DNA of 64,000 nucleotides from Bacteroides mediterraneensis (GCF_016900355.1 NZ_JACJKA010000001.1:62001-126000); one strand, 5' to 3'. Positions 28,012 through 38,170 are shown, counted from the stretch's first letter. Translations and numbers: made by a program. Notes: generated by a model from the sequence alone, not told the origin.

Positions 28012-29199
28012 ATGAGTTACACGAAAAGATTCCGATGGAATTACATACTGACGCTCTGCTGTCTCTGCTTTTGGGTCCTTCAAGTACAAGCCATCGTTCG
28101 CAACGGGGCCGACCAACTGGATAAATTACTTCCACTACTGGAAGGAAAACGGGTTTCGCTGGTAGTCAACCATACCTCTCTCTGCGGGAAAACCCATTTG
28201 CTGGACACCCTGTCTACCTACCTCAAAATCGTACAGGTATTTGCTCCAGAACACGGATTCCGTGGAAACGCCGATGCCGGAGAAGTGGTCAAAGACGGAA
28301 AAGACCTTAGGACGGGAGTCCCCATCCGTTCCCTTTACGGGAAAAACAAGAAGCCTCTTCCCTCCCAACTGGCAGGCACGGACGTAATTGTCTTCGACAT
28401 GCAGGACGTAGGTGCCCGGTTCTACACGTATATCAGTACGCTCTACTACGTGATGCAAGCCTGTGCAGAGAACCATAAGGAACTGATTGTATTGGACCGC
28501 CCCAATCCGTGCGACTATGTAGACGGTCCGGTACGCGAAAAAGCCTATAAAAGTTTTGTGGGTATGCTTCCCATTCCGGTACTTCACGGATGCACGCTGG
28601 GCGAACTGGCCCGGATGATCAACGGAGAAGGATGGCTGGGCAACCAACTGCAATGCGACTTGCACCTCATCCCCGTGGAAGGCTGGAGACACGGACAGCC
28701 CTATTCACTTCCGGTCAAGCCCTCTCCCAACCTTCCCAATGACCTATCCATTGCACTCTACCCTTCTCTTTGCCCGTTTGAAGGGACCTCGGTCAGTGTA
28801 GGAAGAGGCACTCTCTTTCCATTCCAAGTAGCTGGTTCACCCGATTTGAGTAAAGTCTTTTCCTTTCACTTCACCCCCAAAGCACTGGAAGGCTTCGACA
28901 AGCATCCCCTGCACCGCGACCGTACCTGCTACGGCATAGACTTACGCACAGCAAAGCATCTCCCCCAAGGTTTTTCCCTACAATACGTCATCCAGTTCTA
29001 TCAAGCCTACCAGTCCCTCTATCCGGATGCCACCAAACGGTTCTTTACCCGTCCCCAATGGTTCGACCTGCTGATGGGGACCTCACAAGTACGCAAGGAC
29101 ATCCTACAAGGAAAGACCGAAACGGAAATTCGCCAGACATGGGAAAAAGATTTGCAAGCTTATCGAGCTATCCGCGCCAAATACTTGCTGTATGAATAA
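28012..29199 (+). CDS. namZ: Exo-beta-N-acetylmuramidase, NamZ family (DUF1343)
   Basis: A 395-residue secreted protein. The N-terminal hydrophobic segment (about 8-28, ending VQAIVRNG) is a signal peptide. The DUF1343 body has VSLVVNHTSLCG, VQVFAPEHGFRG (the conserved Glu/His patch), FDMQDVGARFYTY, DRPNP and PSPNLPN, all hallmarks of NamZ. In Bacillus NamZ removes terminal MurNAc from peptidoglycan fragments. In the same few kilobases lie an AmgK-like kinase and a MurU-like enzyme that could reuse the released MurNAc. It ends at a terminator shared with the convergent ffh. Confidence 0.88.
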   Translation: MSYTKRFRWNYILTLCCLCFWVLQVQAIVRNGADQLDKLLPLLEGKRVSLVVNHTSLCGKTHLLDTLSTYLKIVQVFAPEHGFRGNADAGEVVKDGKDLRTGVPIRSLYGKNKKPLPSQLAGTDVIVFDMQDVGARFYTYISTLYYVMQACAENHKELIVLDRPNPCDYVDGPVREKAYKSFVGMLPIPVLHGCTLGELARMINGEGWLGNQLQCDLHLIPVEGWRHGQPYSLPVKPSPNLPNDLSIALYPSLCPFEGTSVSVGRGTLFPFQVAGSPDLSKVFSFHFTPKALEGFDKHPLHRDRTCYGIDLRTAKHLPQGFSLQYVIQFYQAYQSLYPDATKRFFTRPQWFDLLMGTSQVRKDILQGKTETEIRQTWEKDLQAYRAIRAKYLLYE

Positions 29200-29200
29200 A

Positions 29201-29250
29201 AAAGAGCGGGCAGCAGTCTCTTTCTGGAAGATTCTGCTGTCCGCTTTTCT
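29201..29250. terminator. Bidirectional terminator between namZ and ffh
   Basis: A stem of about 14 bp (29203-29216 with 29234-29247, with G-U pairs) flanked by A and T runs, placed directly after the namZ stop and before the ffh stop. Confidence 0.8.
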
Positions 29251-29271
29251 GTATTCTTCTAATTTCAAGAA

Positions 29272-30597
29272 TTATTTTTTCTTCATTTTCTGCATCATAC
29301 CAGCCATCTTGCTGCCTGTCACCATCTTCATCATCTTACGAGTCTGGTCGAACTGCTTCAGCAAGCGGTTCACTTCCTGAATGCTGGTACCACTACCTTT
29401 GGCGATACGCGTACGGCGTGTACCGTTCAGAATTTCCGGATGAGTACGTTCTTCCGGTGTCATGGAATAAATGATGGCTTCAATGCTCTTGAAGGCGTTG
29501 TCGTCAATGTCGATATCCTTGATGGCCTTTCCTACTCCTGGAATCATGGAAGCCAGTTCCTTCAAGTTACCCATCTTCTTTATCTGGTGAATCTGTGTCA
29601 GGAAGTCGTTGAAATCAAACTGGTTCTTCTGGATTTTCTTCTGCAAACGCTTAGCCTCTTCTTCATCGTACTGCTCCTGTGCACGCTCTACCAAAGAAAC
29701 GATATCACCCATACCCAGAATACGGTCGGCCATACGAGCTGGATGGAACTGGTCTACGGCATCCAGTTTTTCACCTGTACCGACAAACATAATTGGCTTG
29801 TTGACCACCGTACGGATAGACAGAGCCGCACCACCACGGGTATCACCATCCAACTTGGTCAATACAACTCCGGTGAAATCCAGACGTTCGTTGAATTCAC
29901 GAGCCGTATTCACCGCATCCTGTCCGGTCATGGCATCTACCACGAACAGAGTGGCATCCGGATTGATAGCTTTCTTAATAGCTTCAATCTCGTTCATCAT
30001 CTGCTCGTCGACAGCCAAACGTCCGGCGGTATCGACAATTACCAAATCGTAACCTTTCGCCTTCGCTTCCTGAATAGCATTCAAAGCAATCTGTACAGGA
30101 TCTTTGCTGTCCGGTTCACTATATACCGGTACTTCTACCTGCTGTCCCAACACCTTCAACTGTTCGATAGCTGCCGGACGATATACGTCACAGGCCACCA
30201 GCAAAGGCTTGCGGTTCTTCTTGGCCTTCATCATGCGGGCCAGCTTACCAGAGAAAGTAGTCTTACCAGAACCTTGCAAACCTGACATCAAAATGACAGC
30301 CGGACGGTTCTTCAGTTCAATTTCTGCGGTGTCTCCTCCCATCAGGGTCGTCAGCTCATCGTGTACAATCTTCACCATCAACTGACTCGGCTTGACAGCT
30401 GTCAAAACATTCTGTCCCAGCGCCTTTTCCTTTACCGTATCAGTAAAATTCTTCGCTACTTTATAATTCACATCCGCATCCAGCAAGGCACGACGGACAT
30501 CCTTCAAGGTTTCGGCCACATTGATTTCGGTGATTTTTCCTTCACCCTTCAATATCTTAAACGACCGCTCCAGTCTTTCACTTAAATTATCGAACAT
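29272..30597 (-). CDS. ffh: Signal recognition particle GTPase
   Basis: A 441-residue Ffh with an N domain, G domain (G1 GLQGSGKTTFSG, DTAGRL, TKLDGDTRGG) and a methionine-rich M domain ending MVTGSKMAGMMQKMKKK. It binds signal sequences of nascent membrane proteins and, with 4.5S RNA and FtsY, delivers ribosomes to SecYEG. Length and motifs are normal. A promoter is present at 30638-30666. Confidence 0.98.
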   Translation of the reverse strand: MFDNLSERLERSFKILKGEGKITEINVAETLKDVRRALLDADVNYKVAKNFTDTVKEKALGQNVLTAVKPSQLMVKIVHDELTTLMGGDTAEIELKNRPAVILMSGLQGSGKTTFSGKLARMMKAKKNRKPLLVACDVYRPAAIEQLKVLGQQVEVPVYSEPDSKDPVQIALNAIQEAKAKGYDLVIVDTAGRLAVDEQMMNEIEAIKKAINPDATLFVVDAMTGQDAVNTAREFNERLDFTGVVLTKLDGDTRGGAALSIRTVVNKPIMFVGTGEKLDAVDQFHPARMADRILGMGDIVSLVERAQEQYDEEEAKRLQKKIQKNQFDFNDFLTQIHQIKKMGNLKELASMIPGVGKAIKDIDIDDNAFKSIEAIIYSMTPEERTHPEILNGTRRTRIAKGSGTSIQEVNRLLKQFDQTRKMMKMVTGSKMAGMMQKMKKK

Positions 30598-30637
30598 ATA
30601 TGTTGCTTTTTATTTATTATCAAAATTTTCCAGCGTG

Positions 30638-30666
30638 CAAAATTACAAAAAAATCAGTATGCTCAA
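30638..30666 (-). promoter_or_regulatory. ffh promoter
   Basis: On the minus strand TTG (30664-30666), 18 nt, then TAATTTTG (30638-30645). The leader to the ATG is about 40 nt. Confidence 0.55.
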
Positions 30667-31985
30667 ATCTTTTTATTCTGCCATTTTGCTTTTTTCAGAT
30701 AAATGAGGCTGAAAGTCAGCATCAATATATAGTAAATAACCTCGGTCGTGAAACAGATATCCACCGGTGCCTGAAGAATCATGCCTACCCCTACCACATA
30801 AAGAGCATAGAACACTTGTACACAGACTTCAAGCACCAAGGCAGCCTGTGTGTTTCCCGTGCCGGATATGCCATTGAAGTACACATTGGCCAGCGAAGAA
30901 ATCAGCATGGCTCCACATACCACATACAATGCCGATACAGACTCGTGCCACAAAGCTTCTTCATTGGTATAAACTGACAGGATACTTTCAGGAAAAGCCA
31001 CACAAAGTGCCACACATACCACCATAATCAAAAAAGACATGCGAGCTATTTTATGCAGCAACGTCAATACTCCCGCCACTCCTCCTGCCCCAATCAGGTT
31101 ACTGACCAATGTATTGGCCGAAGTGGAAAGAGCCTGCACGGGTATCAGCAACACCACGTACACACTGCGTACAATGTTGGCGATTGCCAGCTGCCGCTGT
31201 CCCAAACGTTCCAGGGCCATGAAGAAGACAAACCAGATGGCCATAGCCAGGAAATACTGCACCATTGTAAAACACGAAATGCGAAGAATACGCCACACCA
31301 TCGTCCAGTCGAACTGCCCGAAACGGTTCAAGCCATATTTTTTCAAATCTACCTTATAATAGGTATATAGCAGGAAAAACATCAGTGAAGAAGCTTCTGC
31401 AATAACCGAAGCCAGCGCAGCACCCCGTACCCCCATCTCCGGCAAGCCCAATTCTCCAAAAACCAATCCGTAATCAAGCACCACGTTCACCAGTGCCATA
31501 ACCACCGCGTTCAAGGTTAGTACTTTGGTACGGGTTATCCCGATATACAATCCCCGGAACATAACATTCACGAAGGCAAACAGGAATCCCCAAATGCGCC
31601 AGACAAAGAATTCATACGTCGCTTCATAAATGGAATCGGAGGTAATCAGCAATCGAATCAAAGGTTCGGCCGCAAAATACATCAAGACCAGTAAACAGGC
31701 ACCCATCCCAAGGCTGAAAGCGGAACCTTGCCACATGACCGGTCCCACGGCCCTATAATTGCCTTCACCGTTACGACGGGCTATCAGAATCTGTGAACCG
31801 ACACTGAATCCAAAAGCGATGGTATATACACAGATATACAACAACCCTCCCATAGCCGATGCTCCCAATGCAACCTCGCCCACACGTCCTAAAAAGGCCG
31901 TATCGGTCACGTTAATCACATTCTGAGCCAACAAACCCAGAAAAATCGGATAGGTCACATGCCAGATTTCTTTATTGGTGTACAT
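30663..31985 (-). CDS. MATE-family multidrug/toxin efflux transporter
   Basis: A 440-residue membrane protein with about twelve hydrophobic segments, in the two-fold repeat expected for MATE exporters (first half IFLGLLAQNVINVTDTAFLGRVGEVALGA, second half beginning near FGQFDWTMVWRILRISCF). MATE proteins export cationic or other small molecules in exchange for Na+ or H+. The substrate is unknown. It is upstream of ffh in the same direction, but ffh has its own promoter in the 65-bp gap, which overlaps the 3' end of this gene. Confidence 0.93.
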   Translation of the reverse strand: MYTNKEIWHVTYPIFLGLLAQNVINVTDTAFLGRVGEVALGASAMGGLLYICVYTIAFGFSVGSQILIARRNGEGNYRAVGPVMWQGSAFSLGMGACLLVLMYFAAEPLIRLLITSDSIYEATYEFFVWRIWGFLFAFVNVMFRGLYIGITRTKVLTLNAVVMALVNVVLDYGLVFGELGLPEMGVRGAALASVIAEASSLMFFLLYTYYKVDLKKYGLNRFGQFDWTMVWRILRISCFTMVQYFLAMAIWFVFFMALERLGQRQLAIANIVRSVYVVLLIPVQALSTSANTLVSNLIGAGGVAGVLTLLHKIARMSFLIMVVCVALCVAFPESILSVYTNEEALWHESVSALYVVCGAMLISSLANVYFNGISGTGNTQAALVLEVCVQVFYALYVVGVGMILQAPVDICFTTEVIYYILMLTFSLIYLKKAKWQNKKI

Positions 31986-32025
31986 ACGTCAGGAAATAGA
32001 ATTGAGTAAAAACCGTATACTTTTG

Positions 32026-32033
32026 CAAAGATA
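32026..32033 (-). promoter_or_regulatory. -7 box for the MATE gene
   Basis: TATCTTTG on the minus strand, about 40 nt before the ATG at 31985. No -33 TTG at usual spacing. Confidence 0.45.
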
Positions 32034-32133
32034 CACATTTCGCACAAGAAGTGAAGGAAAAGGTTAGAAATCGCTCCCCGCCAATTTGTTTCAAATAAAA
32101 CAATTTCATTTAAAATAATTTTTGCACATTTTG

Positions 32134-32164
32134 TTGGTTACTGAGCAATTTTAAATTACTTTTG
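32134..32164 (+). promoter_or_regulatory. Promoter for the FadL-type porin
   Basis: TTG (32134-32136), 20 nt, then TACTTTTG (32157-32164), a full match to the Bacteroidota consensus. The leader to the ATG at 32198 is about 28 nt. Confidence 0.8.
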
Positions 32165-32197
32165 CGGCCTATTTTTAACAAACAACCTATAAAACAA

Positions 32198-33526
32198 ATG
32201 AAAAAGATTCTTTTCCTCAGTGCAGCGACACTGAGTCTTTCCTTCCCGGCGCTTGCGGGAGATTATCTTACCAATACCAATCAGCATGCCGCTTTCCTCC
32301 GTATGGTTGCCAGAGGAGCTTCCATCGATATAGACGGTGTGTACAGCAATCCTGCCGGACTTTCCTTCTTGCCCCACGAAGGATTTTATCTGTCACTGAC
32401 TGGACAAAGTGCTTATCAAACACGCGAAATAAATGCTACGTTCCCACTCTTTCAACAAGCAGACGGCGCCGGAACCAACCGCCAATACAAAGGAACCGCA
32501 TCTGCCCCTCTTATCCCCAGTTTCCAAGGACTTTATAAAAAAGACAAATGGGTGATTTCTACCAGCTTCGCCATTACGGGAGGCGGAGGAAAGGCTTCGT
32601 TCAGCAACGGTCTTCCCATGTTTGATGCCCTGGCCATGGGAATGATCAGTCAGCAGACGGGAGGGAAAGTCACTCCGCAAATGTACGACATCCACACCGC
32701 CATGGACGGCAAGCAGTATATCTACGGGCTGCAACTGGGATTAAGCTATAAAATCAATGACTGGCTGAGTGTTTTCGCAGGCGGACGAATGAACTACGTG
32801 CAAAGTGGATACGAAGGCTACCTGAAAGCGTATATGAAAGAAAATCTGGGTGGCAGCCAACTGGCCAATCTGGAACTGAAGTGTGACCAAAGCGGATGGG
32901 GACTGACTCCTATCCTCGGAATTAATGCCAAACTGGGACGCTGGAACCTGGCAGCAAAATATGAATTCAAGACAAACTTGAACATCGAAAACAAAACGAA
33001 TGTACTGGAAGTACCTGCGGGTACTCCGGAAGCCATCATGAAACCCTACGCCGATGGTGAACAGACCCCAAACGACATACCTGCTTTCCTGAGCGTAGCC
33101 GCCGGATACGAAATTCTACCCAACCTTCGTGCTTCAGTAGAATATCATTTCTTCGATGACAAACAGGCAGGCATGCTGAACGACCGACAGAAAACCCTGA
33201 AACACGGTACACATGAATACCTGGCAGGCGTGGAATGGGACATCACCAAACGGCTGACTGTCAGCGGAGGTTACCAACGGACCAATTATGGCCTCAGTGA
33301 TGAATTCCAGACCGACACCAGTTTCTATTGTGACTCCTATTCGTTAGGCTTTGGCGCCAGAATCAACTTCACACAGGCATGGAGCATCGATGTGGCTTAC
33401 TTCTGGACCCACTATGACAAGTACACCAAGGAAGTGGCCAGCTACAACGGTACCGGCCTCAGCGGCACAGATGTCTACTATCGTACCAACAAAGTCTTCG
33501 GCCTGAGCTTGAACTATAAATTTTAA
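32198..33526 (+). CDS. FadL/TodX (OMPP1) family outer-membrane transport protein
   Basis: 442 residues from the ATG at 32198 (MKKILFLSAATLSLSFPALAGDYLT); the ATG at 32162 overlaps the -7 box and is rejected. After signal cleavage comes a short N-terminal plug-like segment (NQHAAFLRMVARGASIDIDGVYSNPAGL), as in FadL, and a 14-strand barrel ending GLSLNYKF. Relatives let hydrophobic molecules such as long-chain fatty acids or aromatics cross the outer membrane. The substrate is not determined. It has its own promoter and terminator. Confidence 0.92.
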   Translation: MKKILFLSAATLSLSFPALAGDYLTNTNQHAAFLRMVARGASIDIDGVYSNPAGLSFLPHEGFYLSLTGQSAYQTREINATFPLFQQADGAGTNRQYKGTASAPLIPSFQGLYKKDKWVISTSFAITGGGGKASFSNGLPMFDALAMGMISQQTGGKVTPQMYDIHTAMDGKQYIYGLQLGLSYKINDWLSVFAGGRMNYVQSGYEGYLKAYMKENLGGSQLANLELKCDQSGWGLTPILGINAKLGRWNLAAKYEFKTNLNIENKTNVLEVPAGTPEAIMKPYADGEQTPNDIPAFLSVAAGYEILPNLRASVEYHFFDDKQAGMLNDRQKTLKHGTHEYLAGVEWDITKRLTVSGGYQRTNYGLSDEFQTDTSFYCDSYSLGFGARINFTQAWSIDVAYFWTHYDKYTKEVASYNGTGLSGTDVYYRTNKVFGLSLNYKF

Positions 33527-33530
33527 ACCT

Positions 33531-33586
33531 TTTCCGCTTCGTATCACAGATATCCAATCCTTTTGATGCGAAGCGGAAATTTTATA
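33531..33586 (+). terminator. Terminator of the FadL-type gene
   Basis: An 11-bp perfect stem (TTTCCGCTTCG with CGAAGCGGAAA, 33531-33541 and 33569-33579) followed by TTTTATAT. Confidence 0.82.
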
Positions 33587-33674
33587 TCCACATTCTCTTT
33601 TGAACAAATCGTTACATGATTGTTCACTCCATGAAAAAAAGCCAGTACTCATTTCCTTTATTCTTCACTTTTTA

Positions 33675-33682
33675 TATATTTG
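33675..33682 (+). promoter_or_regulatory. -7 box for the S41 peptidase
   Basis: TATATTTG, about 40 nt before the ATG at 33721. No clear -33. Confidence 0.45.
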
Positions 33683-33720
33683 TAACCTAATATCCTTACA
33701 AACCCTTCAAAAATTAAACT

Positions 33721-35292
33721 ATGAGCAAAAAACTATCATGGGTACTCTTATTTACCTTATTAGGGAGTGTGGTATTTACCGGATGTACGGATGAAGATCC
33801 ACAAAACAACAGCTCTACCACTAACCCATCCGACAATAACGAAGATAAGAATGACGATTCGTCACAAAGCATATCCTATGAAACCTATTATGCCAACATG
33901 TTTGGGAAAGACGTTTTGAAGACTTTTTATGTATGGAACGAGGAAATTCGTGATGACCTGAACCAATGGAACATTGAGACTAACAACGACCCCATCGGGA
34001 CATTCGACCGCATAAGATACCACGAAGGAGAAAAATACATAGACAAATGGTCTATGCTGACCAACAATCTAACTTCCGTCACCAGTGAAATGAACGGTAT
34101 AACCACTTCATTTGGATGGAACCTGACTTTTTACGATATGTCAAAGATAGAAAACAGAGAACAATACGTAGGGGTCGTCAACTTCGTATACAAAGATTCT
34201 CCTGCCGCTAAAGCCGGACTCAAACGAGGAGACATCCTCCTCACTTTAGACGGCCAAATCATTAATTCCAGCAATTACCAGAATCTCTATTATGGCAATA
34301 CATTGACCGTCACACTCGGACTAATGGACCCGGAAAGTCATACTATTTACGACCAAAACAAGGAAGTATCGCTAACCGCCGTTTCCATGTATGAGAATCC
34401 GGTCATTTGCGATTCCATCTATGAATTCAACGGTAAAAAAGTGGGCTATCTGGCCTACACCAGTTTCGATCTTGCTTCCATCCCTCAACTCATTGAAATC
34501 AGCCGTAAATTCAAGGCTGAGCAAGTCAAAGAACTCGTCCTGGATTTACGCTACAATGGAGGAGGATATGTGATTACAGAACAGGTGCTGGCCTCCATGT
34601 TTGCCCCACAAGCTGCCGTAACCAACCAAGAAGTTTTTGAGAAAGAAGTTTACAACAAAATCCTGACTCAATATTATCAGGAAGAAGGGATAGATTTTGA
34701 ATCTCGTTTTGGGACTGATTTTGAGTATCAGGATCAAGACCAAACCGTAAAAGTGAGTACCAAAGATGCCAATATCGGTTTGGAAAAAATTTATGGTCTG
34801 ATAAGTTCCGGATCGGCATCTGCATCGGAAGCCCTTTTGGGAGGATTGATGCCTTACACGCAGATTGAACTTATCGGAAGCCAGTCGCATGGAAAATACT
34901 GTACCGGTTTACTCTTTTCAGCCAAAGACTTCTACGTGAAATCGCCTGCCGAACTCAACAACTGGGGAGCCTACGTCATGATAAGCATTTACCAGAACTC
35001 ATTAGGAGAAACACCTTGCATGCCCGACGGCTTAACCCCTGACATTGCCATTGCAGACGATCCACGACTACCTTATGTCATAGGCGATGTAAACGAACCC
35101 CTCTTGAAACAAGCACTCATCGAAGCCGGGCGCACATATAATGAAGGCACGGCATCTGCAAGCCTCAGCCGCAGCATGGATTCCCAGTTCCGTAAACTGC
35201 CCCAAATTGAAAGTGCGACTTTTGGGAAACGCATTCTAACATTGCCTTCAAAAACCACACACAATATACTGTTCAAAACAGGACTTCAATAA
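33721..35292 (+). CDS. S41-family (C-terminal processing type) peptidase, lipoprotein
   Basis: A 523-residue protein with a lipobox FTGC (lipid cysteine C22) after MSKKLSWVLLFTLLG, then an Asn/Asp-rich spacer (about 25-55). A helical N-domain, a PDZ domain (about 150-215, KDSPAAKAGLKRGDILLTLDG) and a tail-specific protease core follow. The serine is in SGSASASEALLGG and the lysine probably in SQSHGKYCTG, matching the Ser/Lys dyad of S41 enzymes. It probably cleaves proteins at the cell envelope, anchored in a membrane leaflet. It stands alone between two terminators. Confidence 0.9.
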   Translation: MSKKLSWVLLFTLLGSVVFTGCTDEDPQNNSSTTNPSDNNEDKNDDSSQSISYETYYANMFGKDVLKTFYVWNEEIRDDLNQWNIETNNDPIGTFDRIRYHEGEKYIDKWSMLTNNLTSVTSEMNGITTSFGWNLTFYDMSKIENREQYVGVVNFVYKDSPAAKAGLKRGDILLTLDGQIINSSNYQNLYYGNTLTVTLGLMDPESHTIYDQNKEVSLTAVSMYENPVICDSIYEFNGKKVGYLAYTSFDLASIPQLIEISRKFKAEQVKELVLDLRYNGGGYVITEQVLASMFAPQAAVTNQEVFEKEVYNKILTQYYQEEGIDFESRFGTDFEYQDQDQTVKVSTKDANIGLEKIYGLISSGSASASEALLGGLMPYTQIELIGSQSHGKYCTGLLFSAKDFYVKSPAELNNWGAYVMISIYQNSLGETPCMPDGLTPDIAIADDPRLPYVIGDVNEPLLKQALIEAGRTYNEGTASASLSRSMDSQFRKLPQIESATFGKRILTLPSKTTHNILFKTGLQ

Positions 35293-35312
35293 CACAATCA
35301 TACTCAAAAAAG

Positions 35313-35356
35313 AAAAATCCGCCGACCAACCTTAAAAGTTAGCCAGCGGATTTTTT
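35313..35356. terminator. Bidirectional terminator between the S41 gene and PNGase gene
   Basis: AAAAATCCGC (35313-35322) pairs with GCGGATTTTT (35346-35355), with a possible inner stem. It serves both convergent genes. Confidence 0.82.
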
Positions 35357-35389
35357 CTTCCCGTAAATATACGGATACTTCTCAAAGAA

Positions 35390-36628
35390 TTATTCTTCCC
35401 ACACCAGATAGGCAGAAATCAGCCAATGATTCAATTCATTGCCGCTTGCCGCCTGTGCATCCGGAATACTTAGCGTAAAGGTATGCTTGCCGGCCTTCAA
35501 ATCTTTCAGGCAGATTTCTTCCGGCGTTACGTCCGAACCCGGACACCAGTTGGAACGAGACAAGTCGGAAGAGGCCAAGGGTTCTTCCACTTCCTTGGTT
35601 TTATAGCCCTCCTCACTAATATAAGCCGCCAGACGTTTGATCAACCACACTCCCGTAGCCGGATTAAAACGACGGAAAGAAGCACAATCGTCCCGCCAAG
35701 GAATAAAGTTATAAACCTCTTTTCCATCCACAGAGAGAATATTTCGCTTCTGCACAAATTCATCTCCTCCTTCATGGCCTCCATGACCGGTCACAATATA
35801 TTTCAGACGGACATTCTTTGCATTCTCCGGTAATACGAAATCAGTAGAAACCGACTTACGGGCAAAGATATCCGGATACGTCTGACCGATATAATATACC
35901 GTATTCATCAAGGGCTCCACATGACGGCGCACCAGTTTCTCACACGTCACCGGGGTTTCCTTTATCTTCAGCTCCATGCTGGCCACATAACCTTCCGTCG
36001 TCCAAGTATCAATGAAGATGCCGACATAAGCCTCTCCTTTCAATGCCGGATACAAGTCGGTGATATCCTGTTCCCACTGTACACATTTCTCCCATTTGGG
36101 TATATAAACCGGACGGCGCTTGCTCGACAACGAATCATCATTCTCACTGAAATGTCCTACTCCGAAAGGTGTCATGAAACGCATCAGTTCAATCGTAGGC
36201 AGGTAATCTTTTCCCGGCACGATTCCCACCATATTCTCCAATTTCAGGCTGTCTATTTCCGGGAACTTCTTTTTTCCCTGCGCAATACTCAACAGATTAA
36301 TGGCCGAATGTTTCGGTATCACGAAGCAAGAACCCGACTTATCCCAGCGGTCGCCATTCGAAGCCAATGTCACTTTCACACTGACCGTCACATCCCGCTG
36401 GTAATCGGGAATCTGAATCTTCTTCAGAATGATTCGCCCGTTCACCAAATGAATGACTCCATTTCTATCCGCTGCGGAATAATTGGCATACGTATCCGGT
36501 GCGAAATGGATATTCTCCTTATTAAACACAGTCAAGTTCAAATCTCCCTTGGCCGGGAGTTCCTTATGTCCTGCCGCATATACATTCAAGGCCACGCACA
36601 AGGAAACAAACATGCTTACTATTTTCAT
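35390..36628 (-). CDS. Secreted PNGase F-type peptide-N-glycosidase
   Basis: A 412-residue protein with a signal peptide (about 1-19, LNVYAAG) and an extra N-terminal segment before the two jellyroll domains of PNGase F. Diagnostic pieces are [10 protein letters not shown] (about 91-100, holding a likely equivalent of the catalytic Asp), [12 protein letters not shown] (280-291), [16 protein letters not shown] (311-326) and [10 protein letters not shown] (357-366). The enzyme splits the GlcNAc-asparagine bond of N-linked glycans, releasing whole glycans from glycoproteins. It follows the GH29 fucosidase by 14 nt in the same transcript, so the pair probably acts on fucosylated N-glycoproteins of the host or diet. 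Confidence 0.9.
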   Translation of the reverse strand: MKIVSMFVSLCVALNVYAAGHKELPAKGDLNLTVFNKENIHFAPDTYANYSAADRNGVIHLVNGRIILKKIQIPDYQRDVTVSVKVTLASNGDRWDKSGSCFVIPKHSAINLLSIAQGKKKFPEIDSLKLENMVGIVPGKDYLPTIELMRFMTPFGVGHFSENDDSLSSKRRPVYIPKWEKCVQWEQDITDLYPALKGEAYVGIFIDTWTTEGYVASMELKIKETPVTCEKLVRRHVEPLMNTVYYIGQTYPDIFARKSVSTDFVLPENAKNVRLKYIVTGHGGHEGGDEFVQKRNILSVDGKEVYNFIPWRDDCASFRRFNPATGVWLIKRLAAYISEEGYKTKEVEEPLASSDLSRSNWCPGSDVTPEEICLKDLKAGKHTFTLSIPDAQAASGNELNHWLISAYLVWEE

Positions 36629-36642
36629 AACTTCTGTAGATA

Positions 36643-37992
36643 TTAATTACTTTCAATGACCTGTCCCGCTCCCCGATACAATTTCACCGGTCCGTCCAAC
36701 AGCACGGCCACAACGGTTATCTGCGAATCCAATACACGGTCGGGAACCTCTATATACAAATTGCCCGGTACCTCACTCCAATAGTTTTTGTTGTATACCT
36801 TATAGGACAACATGGCCCCATTACCTACTACCCATACCCGGTTCACCTTGTTCATTAACCCTTTTACCTCAATCGGTCCGTTAGGCTTATAGGGCAAATA
36901 CAAATACAGAATATCTCCACCTTTATTTAAGGTAGTATATCCTTGAAAATGTTCCGTCGGGATGCCCGCACGGGTGTCATAGATGGCTTCTTTGTGCTTC
37001 TTGGTCCAACGGCCAAACTCCTTCAGGATGGCTACCTGCTCTTCCGGAATGGTTCCATCTTCCTTCGGACCGATATCCAGCAACAGGTTTCCTCCCATGC
37101 TCAGGCAGTCGACAAACGTACGCAACAGGATAAAAGGAGATTTATAATTGGTATCGGTATGCTGATAGCCCCAGGAATCGTTCATGGTCATGCATAATTC
37201 CCAATACTTATCCTGAGGACGCACAATAGGCACTCCCTGCTCAGGAGTAGCATAATCGCCATAGCCTTGGATACGGGAATTGATAATCACATCTTTGTTG
37301 TCCGACCGCAGCAACTCCACAATTCCCTTCGAGTTCCAAGCCTCAGCCGTCTGTTCCCAATCTCCGTCAAACCAATACAAATCCGGTTTCCACGTCTTGT
37401 TCAATTCCGACAACTGGGCCATATTGAATTCCACAAACCGTTTCCAGCGTACAGAATCATTCGTATAACGCACATCGGTCCGTGTCATGTTCGGATAATC
37501 CGGATGCGACCAGTCCAACAGCGAATAATAAAATCCCAGTTTCAGTCCCTGCTTACGGACTTCTTTCACAAAAGGACTGAGCAAGTCCCGTTTCGCAGCC
37601 GTTGATTTCACAGTGCTCAACGATCCGGCCTTGGTATCCCACAAAGCCACCCCATCATGGTGCTTGGTGGTAATGACCGTATAGCGTGCGCCACTCTCCT
37701 TTATCAAATCTACCCATGCTTTGGGGTCATACTTGGAGGCCGTAAACCCATCCTTCTGACTCATATACTCTTCATAAGGCAGATACTTGTTGAAAAAAGA
37801 CCAGCTCTCGGAAACCCCTTTCACTGAATAAATTCCCCAATGGATAAAAATGCCCAACTTCGCATCGGCAAACCACTCCATCCTTTTTTCCTTCTGCACA
37901 TCCTGCGATACTTTATCCGATGTCTGTCCCCAAACTGGGGTCCCCACAATACACAAAGACAGCAGGGTCGCAAATAATTGATTCTTCATCAT
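36643..37992 (-). CDS. GH29 alpha-L-fucosidase
   Basis: A 449-residue secreted enzyme: signal peptide (about 1-22, VWGQ), then a GH29 barrel ([40 protein letters not shown]) with the nucleophile in LYWFDGDW (D209), and a C-terminal beta domain. It removes alpha-linked fucose from glycans. The short C-terminal half and lack of lipobox suggest a periplasmic enzyme. It is the first gene of a two-gene unit with the PNGase; the -7 box is at 38091-38098. Linkage preference (alpha-1,2/3/4/6) cannot be told from sequence. Confidence 0.93.
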   Translation of the reverse strand: MMKNQLFATLLSLCIVGTPVWGQTSDKVSQDVQKEKRMEWFADAKLGIFIHWGIYSVKGVSESWSFFNKYLPYEEYMSQKDGFTASKYDPKAWVDLIKESGARYTVITTKHHDGVALWDTKAGSLSTVKSTAAKRDLLSPFVKEVRKQGLKLGFYYSLLDWSHPDYPNMTRTDVRYTNDSVRWKRFVEFNMAQLSELNKTWKPDLYWFDGDWEQTAEAWNSKGIVELLRSDNKDVIINSRIQGYGDYATPEQGVPIVRPQDKYWELCMTMNDSWGYQHTDTNYKSPFILLRTFVDCLSMGGNLLLDIGPKEDGTIPEEQVAILKEFGRWTKKHKEAIYDTRAGIPTEHFQGYTTLNKGGDILYLYLPYKPNGPIEVKGLMNKVNRVWVVGNGAMLSYKVYNKNYWSEVPGNLYIEVPDRVLDSQITVVAVLLDGPVKLYRGAGQVIESN

Positions 37993-38090
37993 AATAAAAG
38001 ATTTAAATTAACAATTAACTCCATGAGAACCTGTCCTGCACTTTTACAAGAAAGATCTTGTGTGCAAAAACAACCTATTTCCTCGATTTT

Positions 38091-38098
38091 CAAAGATA
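38091..38098 (-). promoter_or_regulatory. -7 box for the fucosidase-PNGase unit
   Basis: TATCTTTG on the minus strand, about 100 nt before the ATG at 37992. The nearest TTG is 15 nt upstream, shorter than usual. Confidence 0.45.
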
Positions 38099-38170
38099 CG
38101 GATTTATCCACTACAATTTTGCTCATCAGGAATTTTTCTCTCATTTCATAAACCCAAAACCCATAAAAAA

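Noticed and set aside
35390-37992. Full polysaccharide-utilization locus
   Set aside because: No SusC/SusD pair, sensor or sulfatase is present around the PNGase-fucosidase unit or the alpha-galactosidase.
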